From: JAJPHU01 sp035553375
GTDB lineage: Bacteria; Planctomycetota; Planctomycetia; Gemmatales; Gemmataceae
NCBI GenBank assembly: GCA_035553375.1
Contig: DATNCY010000071.1
Location: forward strand, 1 to 64,000
Direction of reading: 5' to 3'
Length of the DNA: 64,000 nt
Shown: positions 53,209-60,448 of the stretch, in pieces
How positions within the stretch are numbered: the stretch's first letter is position 1
Layout: the number at the start of each line of letters is the position of its first letter
The notes under the pieces: generated by a model
Database searches by the model: none
Told to the model about the DNA's origin: nothing
The model's input: the letters and a program-made list of their open reading frames with translations, nothing else
Translations under genes and position numbers: made by a program

Positions 53209-54774
53209 ATGAGCGCCAGTAAGTTTCATGCCCACCTTCTCGAACTGATTCGCCGCACGTCCGCCTTTCTGCCGCCCGATGTGACACAGGTTATCGAAAT
53301 GCACCGCGTCCTTGAGCAGCAAGGCTCCAAGGCCAATCTCGCGCTCGATCTGGTGGCGCAGAATATCGGCTTGGCCAAGCAGCTCAGCGCCCCCATTTGC
53401 CAAGACACCGGCACCATCACCTTCTATGTGCATACGCCGATTGGTTTCGATCAACTGGAACTGGAAGACCTGTGCCGCGAAGCCGTTGTCGAAGCCACGG
53501 CTAAGGGTTACTTGCGCCAAAACTCGGTAGAGAGTGTCAGCGGCAAGAATACCGGCAACAACCTCGGTGCCGGCAGTCCCGTGTTTCACTTCCACCAGCA
53601 TCGACGAGACACAATCGACATCCGCCTTATCCTTAAGGGTGGCGGCTGCGAGAACATGAGCAGCCAGTATTCGCTGCCGGCGACGCTGGGCGGCCAGCGC
53701 CGCGACCGCGATCTGGATGGCGTGCGTGCCTGCATTCTCGACGCGGTATGGAACGCTCAAGGCAAGGGCTGTGGACCGGGCTTCCTCGGCGTGTGCGTCG
53801 GCGGCGATCGCGCCACCGGCTACGAATTCGCCAAGGAACAACTTCTGCGCGAGCTGGATGACACGAACCCCGTGCCGGAGTTGGCCGCCCTGGAGGCGCG
53901 CATTCTCGATGAGGCCAACCAGCTCGATATCGGCCCGATGGGGTTCGGCGGTAAGTTGACCGTCGGCAGCTGCAAGGTGGGCGCGCGCAATCGTCTGCCG
54001 GCGTCGTTCTTCGTGAGCATCGCCTACATGTGCTGGGCGTATCGTCGTCGCGGCGTTGTGCTGGACGGCGAGGGCGAGGTGGTGCAGTGGCTCTACCAGA
54101 CGCCCGGCGAGTTCGACCCCCTCACCCTGCCCTCTCCCCCTCCAGGGGGAGAGGGTGGGGGTGAGGGGGACGGCGCATTGCTCGACCTTGGCGTCAGCGG
54201 CAAGAAGGCGATTGCCCTGCATACGCCGTTGAGCGAGGCCGACGTGCGCCAACTCAAGGCCGGCGACATCGTGCTGCTGAGCGGCATCGTCTACACCGGC
54301 CGCGATGAGGTTCACAAGTATCTCTGCAAGGGCGGCGATCTGCCGATCCTCAAGGACGGTGTGATTTATCATTGCGGCCCGGTGGTACTTGAAGAGAAGA
54401 GCGGTCCGCGCGTTATCGCGGCGGGGCCGACAACCTCCATCCGCGAGGAGCCGTATCAGGCCGACATCATCGAGCGCTATGGTATCAAGGCCATCATCGG
54501 CAAGGGCGGCATGGGCACCAAGACGCTGCAAGCGTGCCGCGACCACGGTTGCGTCTACCTGCACGGCATCGGCGGCGCGGCGCAGATCTACGCGCGCTGC
54601 GTCGAGAAGGTCGAAGGCGTGCATCTGAAGGAAAAGTTCGGCAGTCCCGAAGCCGTGTGGGTGCTGCGCGTCAAGGATTTTCCTGCTGTGGTGACGATGG
54701 ACGCGCACGGCCGCTCGCTACATCAGGAGGTGGCGGATACGTCAAAGGAGCGGTTGCAGGAGGTGCTGGCCTGA
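53209..54774 (+). CDS. Class I fumarate hydratase (fused alpha/beta, iron-sulfur) with in-frame palindrome
   Basis: 521 residues. The alpha part (1-300) has the three [4Fe-4S] cysteines in ICQDTGT, GGGCENMSS and GKGCGPGF. The beta part (about 325-521) holds LGVSGKKAIALHTPL, GDIVLLSGIVYTGRDEVHK and IIGKGGMGTKTL. It interconverts fumarate and malate in the TCA cycle, or acts on tartrate in close relatives. Residues about 303-320 (DPLTLPSPPPGGEGGGEG) are encoded by a 53-bp palindrome inserted at the alpha/beta junction, without breaking the frame. ATG 53209 lies 124 bp from the divergent selenoprotein-like gene. Confidence 0.93.
   Translation: MSASKFHAHLLELIRRTSAFLPPDVTQVIEMHRVLEQQGSKANLALDLVAQNIGLAKQLSAPICQDTGTITFYVHTPIGFDQLELEDLCREAVVEATAKGYLRQNSVESVSGKNTGNNLGAGSPVFHFHQHRRDTIDIRLILKGGGCENMSSQYSLPATLGGQRRDRDLDGVRACILDAVWNAQGKGCGPGFLGVCVGGDRATGYEFAKEQLLRELDDTNPVPELAALEARILDEANQLDIGPMGFGGKLTVGSCKVGARNRLPASFFVSIAYMCWAYRRRGVVLDGEGEVVQWLYQTPGEFDPLTLPSPPPGGEGGGEGDGALLDLGVSGKKAIALHTPLSEADVRQLKAGDIVLLSGIVYTGRDEVHKYLCKGGDLPILKDGVIYHCGPVVLEEKSGPRVIAAGPTTSIREEPYQADIIERYGIKAIIGKGGMGTKTLQACRDHGCVYLHGIGGAAQIYARCVEKVEGVHLKEKFGSPEAVWVLRVKDFPAVVTMDAHGRSLHQEVADTSKERLQEVLA
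54117..54169. repeat. Palindromic element inserted in frame in the fumarase gene
   Basis: CCCCCTCACCCTGCCCTCTC on the left pairs with GAGAGGGTGGGGGTGAGGGG on the right around a CCCCCTCCAGGGGG centre. It adds about 18 codons of Pro/Gly/Glu-rich sequence at a domain boundary. The inner core resembles the hairpin at 20244-20273. Confidence 0.88.
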
Positions 54775-54828
54775 AGACTTTTCGGTTCGATGCCCTGGAC
54801 CTTCGTTAGACCTCATCCTTGTGTCTTG

Positions 54829-54889
54829 ATGAATGCTAATCAGCAATTAGCATTCATGCGATGAATGTTATTGACGAATTAGCATAAAT
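54829..54889. promoter_or_regulatory. Two tandem AT-rich palindromes, operator-like, before the DUF4143 ATPase
   Basis: A perfect 12-bp inverted repeat ATGAATGCTAAT / ATTAGCATTCAT (54829-54857) is followed by an imperfect second copy, ATGAATGTTAT...ATTAGCATAAAT (54861-54889), 32 bp on. The base composition is strikingly AT-rich for this genome. The second copy runs into the start codon at 54888, so a dimeric repressor site or a recombination scar is plausible. Confidence 0.6.
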
Positions 54890-56384
54890 GGGTATGCTGA
54901 CATGTATGTCCAAACGTCACCTTCCAACTTGGCGTCCGAGCGTTGCGGACTACGAGCAGGTCTTCAACGAGCAAAACCCCTGGTGGCTTGACGGTAAAGT
55001 GCCTGAAGCCTGGGCGCGGCAAATCGAACGACCGCTCGTGCGATTCTTATGGCAGAGGTTACACACGGATAATCCGCGGCGCTTTCAACTCGTACTCGGT
55101 CCACGACGGGTCGGCAAAACGACTTCGATGTACCAGACCGTCAAACAGTTGTTAGCGAAGGGCGTGCATCGTCATCGACTCTGGTGGTTACGGCTGGACC
55201 ACCCTTTGTTGATGGAAATTCCTTTGGGGGAGCTAGTCACCCCCATCCGTGCGGGAGCGACAACAGCCGATCCAGCTTACCTGTTCCTCGATGAGTTGAC
55301 CTATGCGGACAAGTGGGATCTGTGGCTGAAGACATTTTACGATGAGACGTGGCCCGTCCGAATCGCCGGCTCATCCAGTTCGACGGCGGCCTTGCGCGAT
55401 CGCCGACTCGAAAGCGGCGTCGGCCGCTGGGAAGAGCAATACCTCGCCCCCTATCTGTTCGCCGAATACCTCGATTTAGTGGGCATTCCGGCACCCATTC
55501 CCGTTGAAATGTCATTGGCCGAGACGATCGACGCCTGCATCCGCACGCGCCCGGCGGTTGAGAATTTGGCGGCCCCTCGACGCCGCTTTCTTCTCACCGG
55601 TGGGTTCCCCGAGTTGCTGATTGGCAGCAAAGATCAAGCACATGGCGAACAATCGATCCTGCTCCAATCGCAACGCACTTTGCGCAACGACGCCGTCGAG
55701 CGTGCCATTTACAAGGACATTCCGCAGGCATTCGGTGTGCAAAGTCCGAAACTCTTGGAGCGGATGCTCTACATCTTGGCGGGGCAGTTTACCGGAATCT
55801 TATCTCCTAAATCGATCTGCAAAGGGCTTGATGGTCTTTCGCAACCGACTTTTGATCGCTATCTGGCTTATTTAGAGCGAGCATTCCTCGTGTTCACCTT
55901 GGAGAACTATTCGGGAAGCGAGGTATCCAAGCAAAAACGCGGCCGCAAGCTGTACTTCGTCGATGGCGCCGTCCGAAATGCCGCGCTCCAACGGGGCATC
56001 GGGCCGCTCAACGACCTAGCAGAGATGGGCTTGCTCATCGAGAATTTGGTGGCCGGCCACTTGCACGCCCTCAGCCAGCAAAGTCAGATCCGGGTCTACC
56101 ACTGGCGGCAAGGGAATGAAGAGGTCGATCTTATTTACGATCACCCCGAGCGCCCGTTGGCATTTGAGATCGGCTCCTCAGCCTCCCATCACCGTAGAGG
56201 CCTGCAAGCATTCATGGAACGGTTCCCACGTTTCAAAGGGCGGACCTTTCTGGTTGCTCCCGACCTGCTTCCGCGCGCACCGAGTGAAAGCACGGGGCAC
56301 ATTGGAACTTTGCCTCTCGACTTGCTCCTGCTCGCCATCAGTTCTCAAGCGGAACGCGAGCTTCAGGGACGACTGAGAGTTTGA
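54888..56384 (+). CDS. AAA ATPase with DUF4143 C-terminal domain
   Basis: 498 residues. P-loop in QLVLGPRRVGKTTSMYQ, Walker B in PAYLFLDELTYADKWD, sensor-like VRIAGSSSS. The DUF4143 region (about 360-470) has a nuclease-like core HWRQGNEEVDLIYDHPERPLAFEIGSS, with the Glu-Val-Asp and Glu-Ile of a PD-(D/E)XK-type fold but GSS where a catalytic Lys is expected. These ATPases are sporadically distributed and often look horizontally acquired. The AT-rich palindromes at its 5' end fit that. The start is uncertain: ATG 54888, 54894 or 54906, none with a good ribosome site. The function is unproven. Confidence 0.85.
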   Translation: MGMLTCMSKRHLPTWRPSVADYEQVFNEQNPWWLDGKVPEAWARQIERPLVRFLWQRLHTDNPRRFQLVLGPRRVGKTTSMYQTVKQLLAKGVHRHRLWWLRLDHPLLMEIPLGELVTPIRAGATTADPAYLFLDELTYADKWDLWLKTFYDETWPVRIAGSSSSTAALRDRRLESGVGRWEEQYLAPYLFAEYLDLVGIPAPIPVEMSLAETIDACIRTRPAVENLAAPRRRFLLTGGFPELLIGSKDQAHGEQSILLQSQRTLRNDAVERAIYKDIPQAFGVQSPKLLERMLYILAGQFTGILSPKSICKGLDGLSQPTFDRYLAYLERAFLVFTLENYSGSEVSKQKRGRKLYFVDGAVRNAALQRGIGPLNDLAEMGLLIENLVAGHLHALSQQSQIRVYHWRQGNEEVDLIYDHPERPLAFEIGSSASHHRRGLQAFMERFPRFKGRTFLVAPDLLPRAPSESTGHIGTLPLDLLLLAISSQAERELQGRLRV

Positions 56385-56514
56385 GCAACTTCGCCTTGCC
56401 GTCTCCCTTTCTCCCTCACTGAATCGCGCGTACTCCTCTTTTCCTCCGTTTCATCAAAGGTCCGAATGTAACGACTATGCACGTTGAATCGAGCGCGCTT
56501 TTTGCGAAATCGGA

Positions 56515-56543
56515 TTGACAGCCATTTTGCCTAAACTTACTAT
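56515..56543 (+). promoter_or_regulatory. Sigma-70-type promoter for the Gly/Cys/Tyr repeat gene
   Basis: TTGACA at 56515-56520, a 17-bp spacer, and TACTAT at 56538-56543. That is a perfect -35, the ideal spacing and a near-consensus -10, about 90 bp before the start codon. It is the best promoter I can see in the window and predicts strong housekeeping expression of the downstream gene. Confidence 0.75.
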
Positions 56544-56632
56544 TTACCCCAGAAGCGCCATGTTCACAGCGAAGTGGTGGCGGAACTGGGTCGCCTGAGT
56601 CATTTCCCAACATTTGAGGGAGGGATAGAGAA

Positions 56633-57325
56633 ATGTACAGTGTAGTTCTGATGGCCGCGCTCACGACGGGCGGCACCACTCCGGATTGTCACTTCCGTTG
56701 TGGTTGCCACGGCGGCTGCTATGGTGGCTGCTACGGCGGTTGCTATGGTGGCTGCTACGGTGGTTGCTACGGCGGCTGCTATGGCGGTTGCTACGGTGGT
56801 TTCGGCGGTTGCGGTGGTTGCGGTGGCTGCTACGGTGGCTGCTATGGTGGCTGCTATGGCTGCTGGGGCGGCTACAGCAGCTGGGGTTGCGGCGGCTGCT
56901 ACGGCGGTGGCTATGGCTATGGCTACGGCGGCGCTCCGACCTATCCGGGTACGGTCGTGCCGGGCGCGGGTATGCCGGGCACGGGGACGCAGTCGGGAGA
57001 GAAGCTGGGCAATCCCAAGACAGACAATAACGACAAAGGAACGATGGCCGCGCCGTCGCGGGCCAAGCTCGTTGTTGAGCTGCCGGCTGACGCTAAGTTG
57101 TTCATTGATGACATGCCGATGAAGACCACGTCGGGCGTGCGCACCTTCAACACGCCCGCGCTGGAACCGGGACAGGCCTACTACTACATCGTTCGCATCG
57201 AAATGGTGCGCGATGGCAAGCCGGTTTCGGAGACACGCCGCGTGATCGTGCGCAGCGGCCAGATCGCTCGCGCCGATTTCAAGAGCCTGAACGCGGAGAC
57301 CGTGCGAACCGTCAACGCCAAGTAA
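56633..57325 (+). CDS. TIGR03000 protein with Gly-Gly-Cys-Tyr tandem repeats
   Basis: 230 residues. After a short N-terminus comes a region (about 19-95) made of repeated CYGG units with 18 cysteines (CGCHGGCYGGCYGG...), then a Gly/Tyr stretch. The TIGR03000 domain (about 140-220) follows: LVVELPADAKLFIDDMPMKT, RTFNTPALEPGQAYYYIVRIE and VIVRSGQIARADF. The repeat DNA is a 12-bp GGC/TGC/TAY tandem, prone to length change. The Cys-rich part could be cross-linked or bind metal, as in keratin-like wall proteins. GGAGGG lies about 9 nt before ATG 56633 and a strong promoter is at 56515. No clear signal peptide is seen, which is odd for this family. Confidence 0.78.
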   Translation: MYSVVLMAALTTGGTTPDCHFRCGCHGGCYGGCYGGCYGGCYGGCYGGCYGGCYGGFGGCGGCGGCYGGCYGGCYGCWGGYSSWGCGGCYGGGYGYGYGGAPTYPGTVVPGAGMPGTGTQSGEKLGNPKTDNNDKGTMAAPSRAKLVVELPADAKLFIDDMPMKTTSGVRTFNTPALEPGQAYYYIVRIEMVRDGKPVSETRRVIVRSGQIARADFKSLNAETVRTVNAK

Positions 57326-57344
57326 TTTCTCCGCTATCCGCTAT

Positions 57345-57459
57345 CCGCTATCCGCATTCCGCTATCCGCGAAATGCGAACGGGGTCGAATCCTCGAATCC
57401 GGGGATTCGACCCTCGTTTGTTTTCTGACGGATAGCGGATAGCGGAATGCGGATAGCGG
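57345..57459. repeat. Foldback element with CTATCCG heptamer arms and inner hairpin
   Basis: Arms of tandem CTATCCG/CATTCCG units: 24 bp at 57345-57368, with more unpaired units before it from 57331, pair with the array at 57429-57459. In the loop is a second inverted repeat, GGGTCGAATCC...GGATTCGACCC (about 57382-57413). It lies between the convergent TIGR03000 and ferredoxin genes, covering both 3' ends. Confidence 0.9.
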
Positions 57460-57467
57460 TTAAGCAG

Positions 57468-57659
57468 TTAAGCGGGTTCGGCCAGGCTCAGGGCAATACT
57501 GGGACAGACAAGCACGCACAGACCACAGCTGATACAGTCGGTCGGCCGTATCAGATACGGTGTCGCCCCGCGCATCGCCAGGCAATCCGTGGGACAGACG
57601 GCAACGCAATCCGCGCAACCGCTACAGCGCGTCTCATCCAGCAAGGGCAACTCGATCAT
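57468..57659 (-). CDS. 2x[4Fe-4S] ferredoxin
   Basis: 63 residues with two complete clusters of ligands: CSGCADCVAVCP and CISCGLCVLVCP. It is a bacterial-type low-potential electron carrier. ATG 57659 overlaps the stop of the upstream gene by 4 nt (ATGA), so it is translationally coupled to the 133-residue protein and belongs to the operon led by 60334. Its electron partner is not encoded in the window. Confidence 0.92.
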   Translation of the reverse strand: MIELPLLDETRCSGCADCVAVCPTDCLAMRGATPYLIRPTDCISCGLCVLVCPSIALSLAEPA

Positions 57660-58057
57660 GGTACATTTCCCGCCGTCGGCGCTTCGGACTGGTAACGTCC
57701 CATCAAGGCGGTGACGACCTCCGGCAGGCGCTCGCGCGTCTGCGGCGGCAGCAACACCCAGCGGACGCCCAGATCCCAGGCGAGGCCGGCCAGCCGTGTC
57801 TGATCGCTATCGCCGACGAATACGGTCGAGGCGTCGGGGTACAGCCAGGATACCTGCTCCAGCAAGGCTAGTTCACGCTCCACGTTCCGCCCCGCACGCA
57901 GAACCAGCACACCCGGCCCGCCGCGCCCGAACAAACGCAGACACGCCGACAACTGCCGTGGTTCGCGCAACAACCATTTGTTTTTCTCGGCCAACGGCCG
58001 CAGCGCGGCGGCGAGCCGGCCGTCCGCTTCATAGACGAGCAACTGCGGATGGCGCAT
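57656..58057 (-). CDS. Hypothetical protein, degenerate receiver-like fold
   Basis: 133 residues in alternating beta/alpha pattern: PQLLVYEADGRLAAALRPLAEK, GPGVLVLRAG, DASTVFVGDSDQ and VRWVLLPPQTRERLPEVV. The layout resembles a CheY-type receiver, but the phospho-acceptor Asp strand reads VLVLRAGRN with no Asp, so phosphorylation is unlikely. It is sandwiched between an NtrC-like regulator (3 bp upstream) and the ferredoxin (4-nt overlap). It may be a partner of that regulator, by context only. Confidence 0.6.
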   Translation of the reverse strand: MRHPQLLVYEADGRLAAALRPLAEKNKWLLREPRQLSACLRLFGRGGPGVLVLRAGRNVERELALLEQVSWLYPDASTVFVGDSDQTRLAGLAWDLGVRWVLLPPQTRERLPEVVTALMGRYQSEAPTAGNVP

Positions 58058-58060
58058 GGT

Positions 58061-59497
58061 TTATTCCTCGTCCTTGGCGTCCTCGACGGACGAACTCGAT
58101 TCCGCTTCCGTATCGACGATACCGAGTTTGAGCATGCGTCGCCATAAGCGCGGCCGAGGGATCGACAGCAGGCGGGCGGCACGGGCCTTGTGGCCGTGAG
58201 TGCGCCGCAGCGCCAACAGAATAAGCCGGCGTTCCGCCTCTTCGAGCAACTGTTCCAACGGCAGCGCACGCTCGGCAGGGCGAGGCGGCGTCTGTTCGCG
58301 TTCCACTGCGCGCCGCAGTTCAGCGGGCAAATCGACGACGCGGATCTGTTCGCCGTTCGCTCGGCCGGCGGCAGCGCGGAGGACGGCATACAACTCGCGC
58401 ATGTTGCCCGGCCAGACATAGCCGCGCAGCACGGCCCAGGCGTCGGCGCTTAGACTCGTGACTCGTGCTTCGCGATCGGCGCAGGCGCGTTCGAGCAAGC
58501 GTTCGACCAGCGCGGGCAAATCACTGCGGCGCTCGCGCAACGGCGGTACCTCGATAACCAGTAAGCTCAGCGCGCACGCCAATTCGTCGAGCAGCCGGCC
58601 AGCTCGCACAGCTTGCGCCGGCGGCATCGCGCAACCTGCCAGGATGCGCGGAGCCGTCGTACCCTCCGCGCCGGGACCATTGCTTCGCGCGATCATCTCA
58701 CACAAACGTAGCTGCACATCGCGCGGCAAATACGCTGGCTCGCGCAGGTAGACGGCGGTGACGCCCGCGCGTCCCGCCGCACGCTCGCCGAACAGCAGGG
58801 CGGCCACGGCGGTGGGCGGCAGTCGTTCACAATCGAGTACGGCGCAGGCCCCATCGCGGCGTGCGCTGAGATAGTGGATGGTTCGCGCCAACGTCTGCTT
58901 GCCCGTGCCCTCTTCGCCGACGAGCAGCACCGGCGTCGCCACCTGGCCGGCTAGACGCACCTGCGCCGCCAGCCGCCGCATGGCCGGCAGCGAACTGTTC
59001 CAAGCATCAAGGCTGAAGCGCTCGACGCGGCGCAGGCGCAGATTGACGAGCTTTTCGGATAGCGGCGTCTCGCCGGCCAACTCGACGCCGGGCACGGGCC
59101 GAATGCGGCCAAGAATGAGATGGCCGCCCTGCTCGCCTTCTTGACGCAGCGGCAAGAAGTCGATGTCCCACCAGCGTTCCGCCGCATCTCGACCAGGCAG
59201 CAAACGGCGAATGCGCTCGCTGACACCGTGCAGGACTTCGGGTGATGGCGTCAGGGCATGGGCCAGAATGTCTTCGTTGGAATCATCTACCGTCGTGGGG
59301 CGAGATCGGCGGCAGATAAGGACATGCGCCTGCGCCGCCGGCATGCCGGTCAGCACTTCCCAGGCATGGTTGACGAATAGCAGGCGAAGACGGCGATCGA
59401 GGACGAAGAGCGGTTCGGCGCAGCGTTGAAAAAACGCCTGCCAGCGAAAGTTTTTCGCCAATCGCCGTGGCGTGCCGCTGGAAGGTTCCTCACTCAT
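58061..59497 (-). CDS. NtrC-like regulator: PAS, degenerate AAA+ and Fis-type HTH
   Basis: 478 residues. The PAS domain (about 15-130) has PLFVLDRRLRLLFVNHAWEVLTGM. The AAA+ domain (about 165-390) has Walker A LLVGEEGTGKQTLARTIH and the NtrC-type C-terminal segment YVWPGNMRELYAVLRAAAG. The Fis-type helix-turn-helix is RTHGHKARAARLLSIPRPRLWRRM. The GAFTGA loop that contacts sigma-54 is missing: LLFGERAAGRAGVTAVYL. The Walker B block FLDEI is also lost, so it probably does not activate sigma-54 polymerase and may work as an ATP-binding repressor or sensor. ATG 59497 has no strong ribosome site. Same operon as its neighbours. Confidence 0.85.
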   Translation of the reverse strand: MSEEPSSGTPRRLAKNFRWQAFFQRCAEPLFVLDRRLRLLFVNHAWEVLTGMPAAQAHVLICRRSRPTTVDDSNEDILAHALTPSPEVLHGVSERIRRLLPGRDAAERWWDIDFLPLRQEGEQGGHLILGRIRPVPGVELAGETPLSEKLVNLRLRRVERFSLDAWNSSLPAMRRLAAQVRLAGQVATPVLLVGEEGTGKQTLARTIHYLSARRDGACAVLDCERLPPTAVAALLFGERAAGRAGVTAVYLREPAYLPRDVQLRLCEMIARSNGPGAEGTTAPRILAGCAMPPAQAVRAGRLLDELACALSLLVIEVPPLRERRSDLPALVERLLERACADREARVTSLSADAWAVLRGYVWPGNMRELYAVLRAAAGRANGEQIRVVDLPAELRRAVEREQTPPRPAERALPLEQLLEEAERRLILLALRRTHGHKARAARLLSIPRPRLWRRMLKLGIVDTEAESSSSVEDAKDEE

Positions 59498-59517
59498 GAC
59501 GCCTGCTCGCGCCGGGG

Positions 59518-59718
59518 TTAGGTGAGCCAGTGCAAGATAAACAGAGCGAAACTGATGGCGGCGAGAAAGAGCAGCAGACGCATGCCCCAGCGGAACGCCT
59601 CGTGCAGAATAGGCCCCCATTGATCGAAGCGCGTGGCGCTGTAGACCAAGCTGATAAGCACAATCAGCACGGGCAGATCGACGAGATAGATATTGTGAGC
59701 CGGCAAAAGCGCGTGCAT
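59518..59718 (-). CDS. Small membrane protein
   Basis: 66 residues with two hydrophobic segments, VDLPVLIVLISLVYSATRF and MRLLLFLAAISFALFILHWL. ATG 59718 begins 1 bp after the stop of the upstream membrane protein gene, so the pair is coupled. No family recognised. The longer frame to 59751 overlaps that gene and is not used. Confidence 0.65.
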   Translation of the reverse strand: MHALLPAHNIYLVDLPVLIVLISLVYSATRFDQWGPILHEAFRWGMRLLLFLAAISFALFILHWLT

Positions 59719-59719
59719 G

Positions 59720-60334
59720 TCAGGCAGCCTCGGGAACAGGTTCTTCGTCACTGGGCAGAAAAGCCGGGCCGGCCAGGGCGTCGTAAATCACCATGATGTT
59801 GAGGACGCCGGCGATCACCGTGAAAACCCAGCCCAACTCCAGAAGTTTGTCGCCGCTGGTGCCCAAGGCGTTGAGCGCGGCCTCGCTGGGCGTGCGCTCG
59901 AAGTCACCCAGCAGGGCGTCGCCTTGATCTTGTCGATCGTCGTAGTTGAGGTATTGCCAGACGGCAGGCCAGGCGGCGATGCCCACCCAGAATTGGCCGG
60001 CAAACTGCGGTCGATTGTACAGATTGGCAGCCACGCGCGGCAGATTAAACGGATTGTTTTTATCCGCGGTATCCGGCAAATAGACGTTGCTCGCCACCTT
60101 GTAGGTAACGATGTTCTCGGTGGTATGGTCCTTGATCCGGACGGTGCCGCTGCCCAGATAGACGCCGATAAAGAACAGCGTGTAGACACAGACAAAGAAC
60201 AGAACGCCCTTGGCGATACGCCCCTGGTAGATCTGCCCCAGGCCGGGAATGAGATAGCTGAGTACGGCCGCGATTGGGTTCGCGGGGTGTTCCGCCAGAG
60301 TCAGTGGTTTCACGGACGAGGCAGCGCTCGACAT
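59720..60334 (-). CDS. Membrane protein with GLGQIYQGR motif (TM2/DUF6677-like)
   Basis: 204 residues. Helix 1 is followed by LSYLIPGLGQIYQGRIAKGVLFFVCVYTLFFIGVYLG, the TM2-type PGLGQxYxGxxxKG signature found in several small membrane families. A polar loop of about 100 residues follows, then a C-terminal helix pair (LGWVFTVIAGVLNIMVIYDAL). ATG 60334 follows a G-rich site (TTGGGGAAACC). It is the first gene of the operon with the small membrane protein, NtrC-like regulator, receiver-like protein and ferredoxin. Function unknown. Confidence 0.72.
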   Translation of the reverse strand: MSSAASSVKPLTLAEHPANPIAAVLSYLIPGLGQIYQGRIAKGVLFFVCVYTLFFIGVYLGSGTVRIKDHTTENIVTYKVASNVYLPDTADKNNPFNLPRVAANLYNRPQFAGQFWVGIAAWPAVWQYLNYDDRQDQGDALLGDFERTPSEAALNALGTSGDKLLELGWVFTVIAGVLNIMVIYDALAGPAFLPSDEEPVPEAA

Positions 60335-60362
60335 GGTTTCCCCAAGGGTGAAAGTTCCTTGA

Positions 60363-60422
60363 GACAAGCCCCAAGCGCCAGCGCGGGGGCAATAAACCCC
60401 GCGCTGGCGCTTGGGGCTTGTC
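60363..60422. repeat. Hairpin, diverged relative of REP family 1
   Basis: GACAAGCCCCAAGCGCCAGC plus GCGGGGG pairs over about 27 bp with its complement around a 6-nt loop. The core GCGCCAGC is the only part shared with family 1, and the outer arms differ on both sides in a matched way. It lies upstream of the five-gene operon. Confidence 0.88.
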
Positions 60423-60448
60423 TGGTCTTCTTATTCTAGCAGCACCGC

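Noticed and set aside
53161..54708. 515-residue antisense frame opposite fumarase
   Set aside because: The opposite strand is an unmistakable fumarase with all cluster cysteines. The antisense frame has no recognisable domain.
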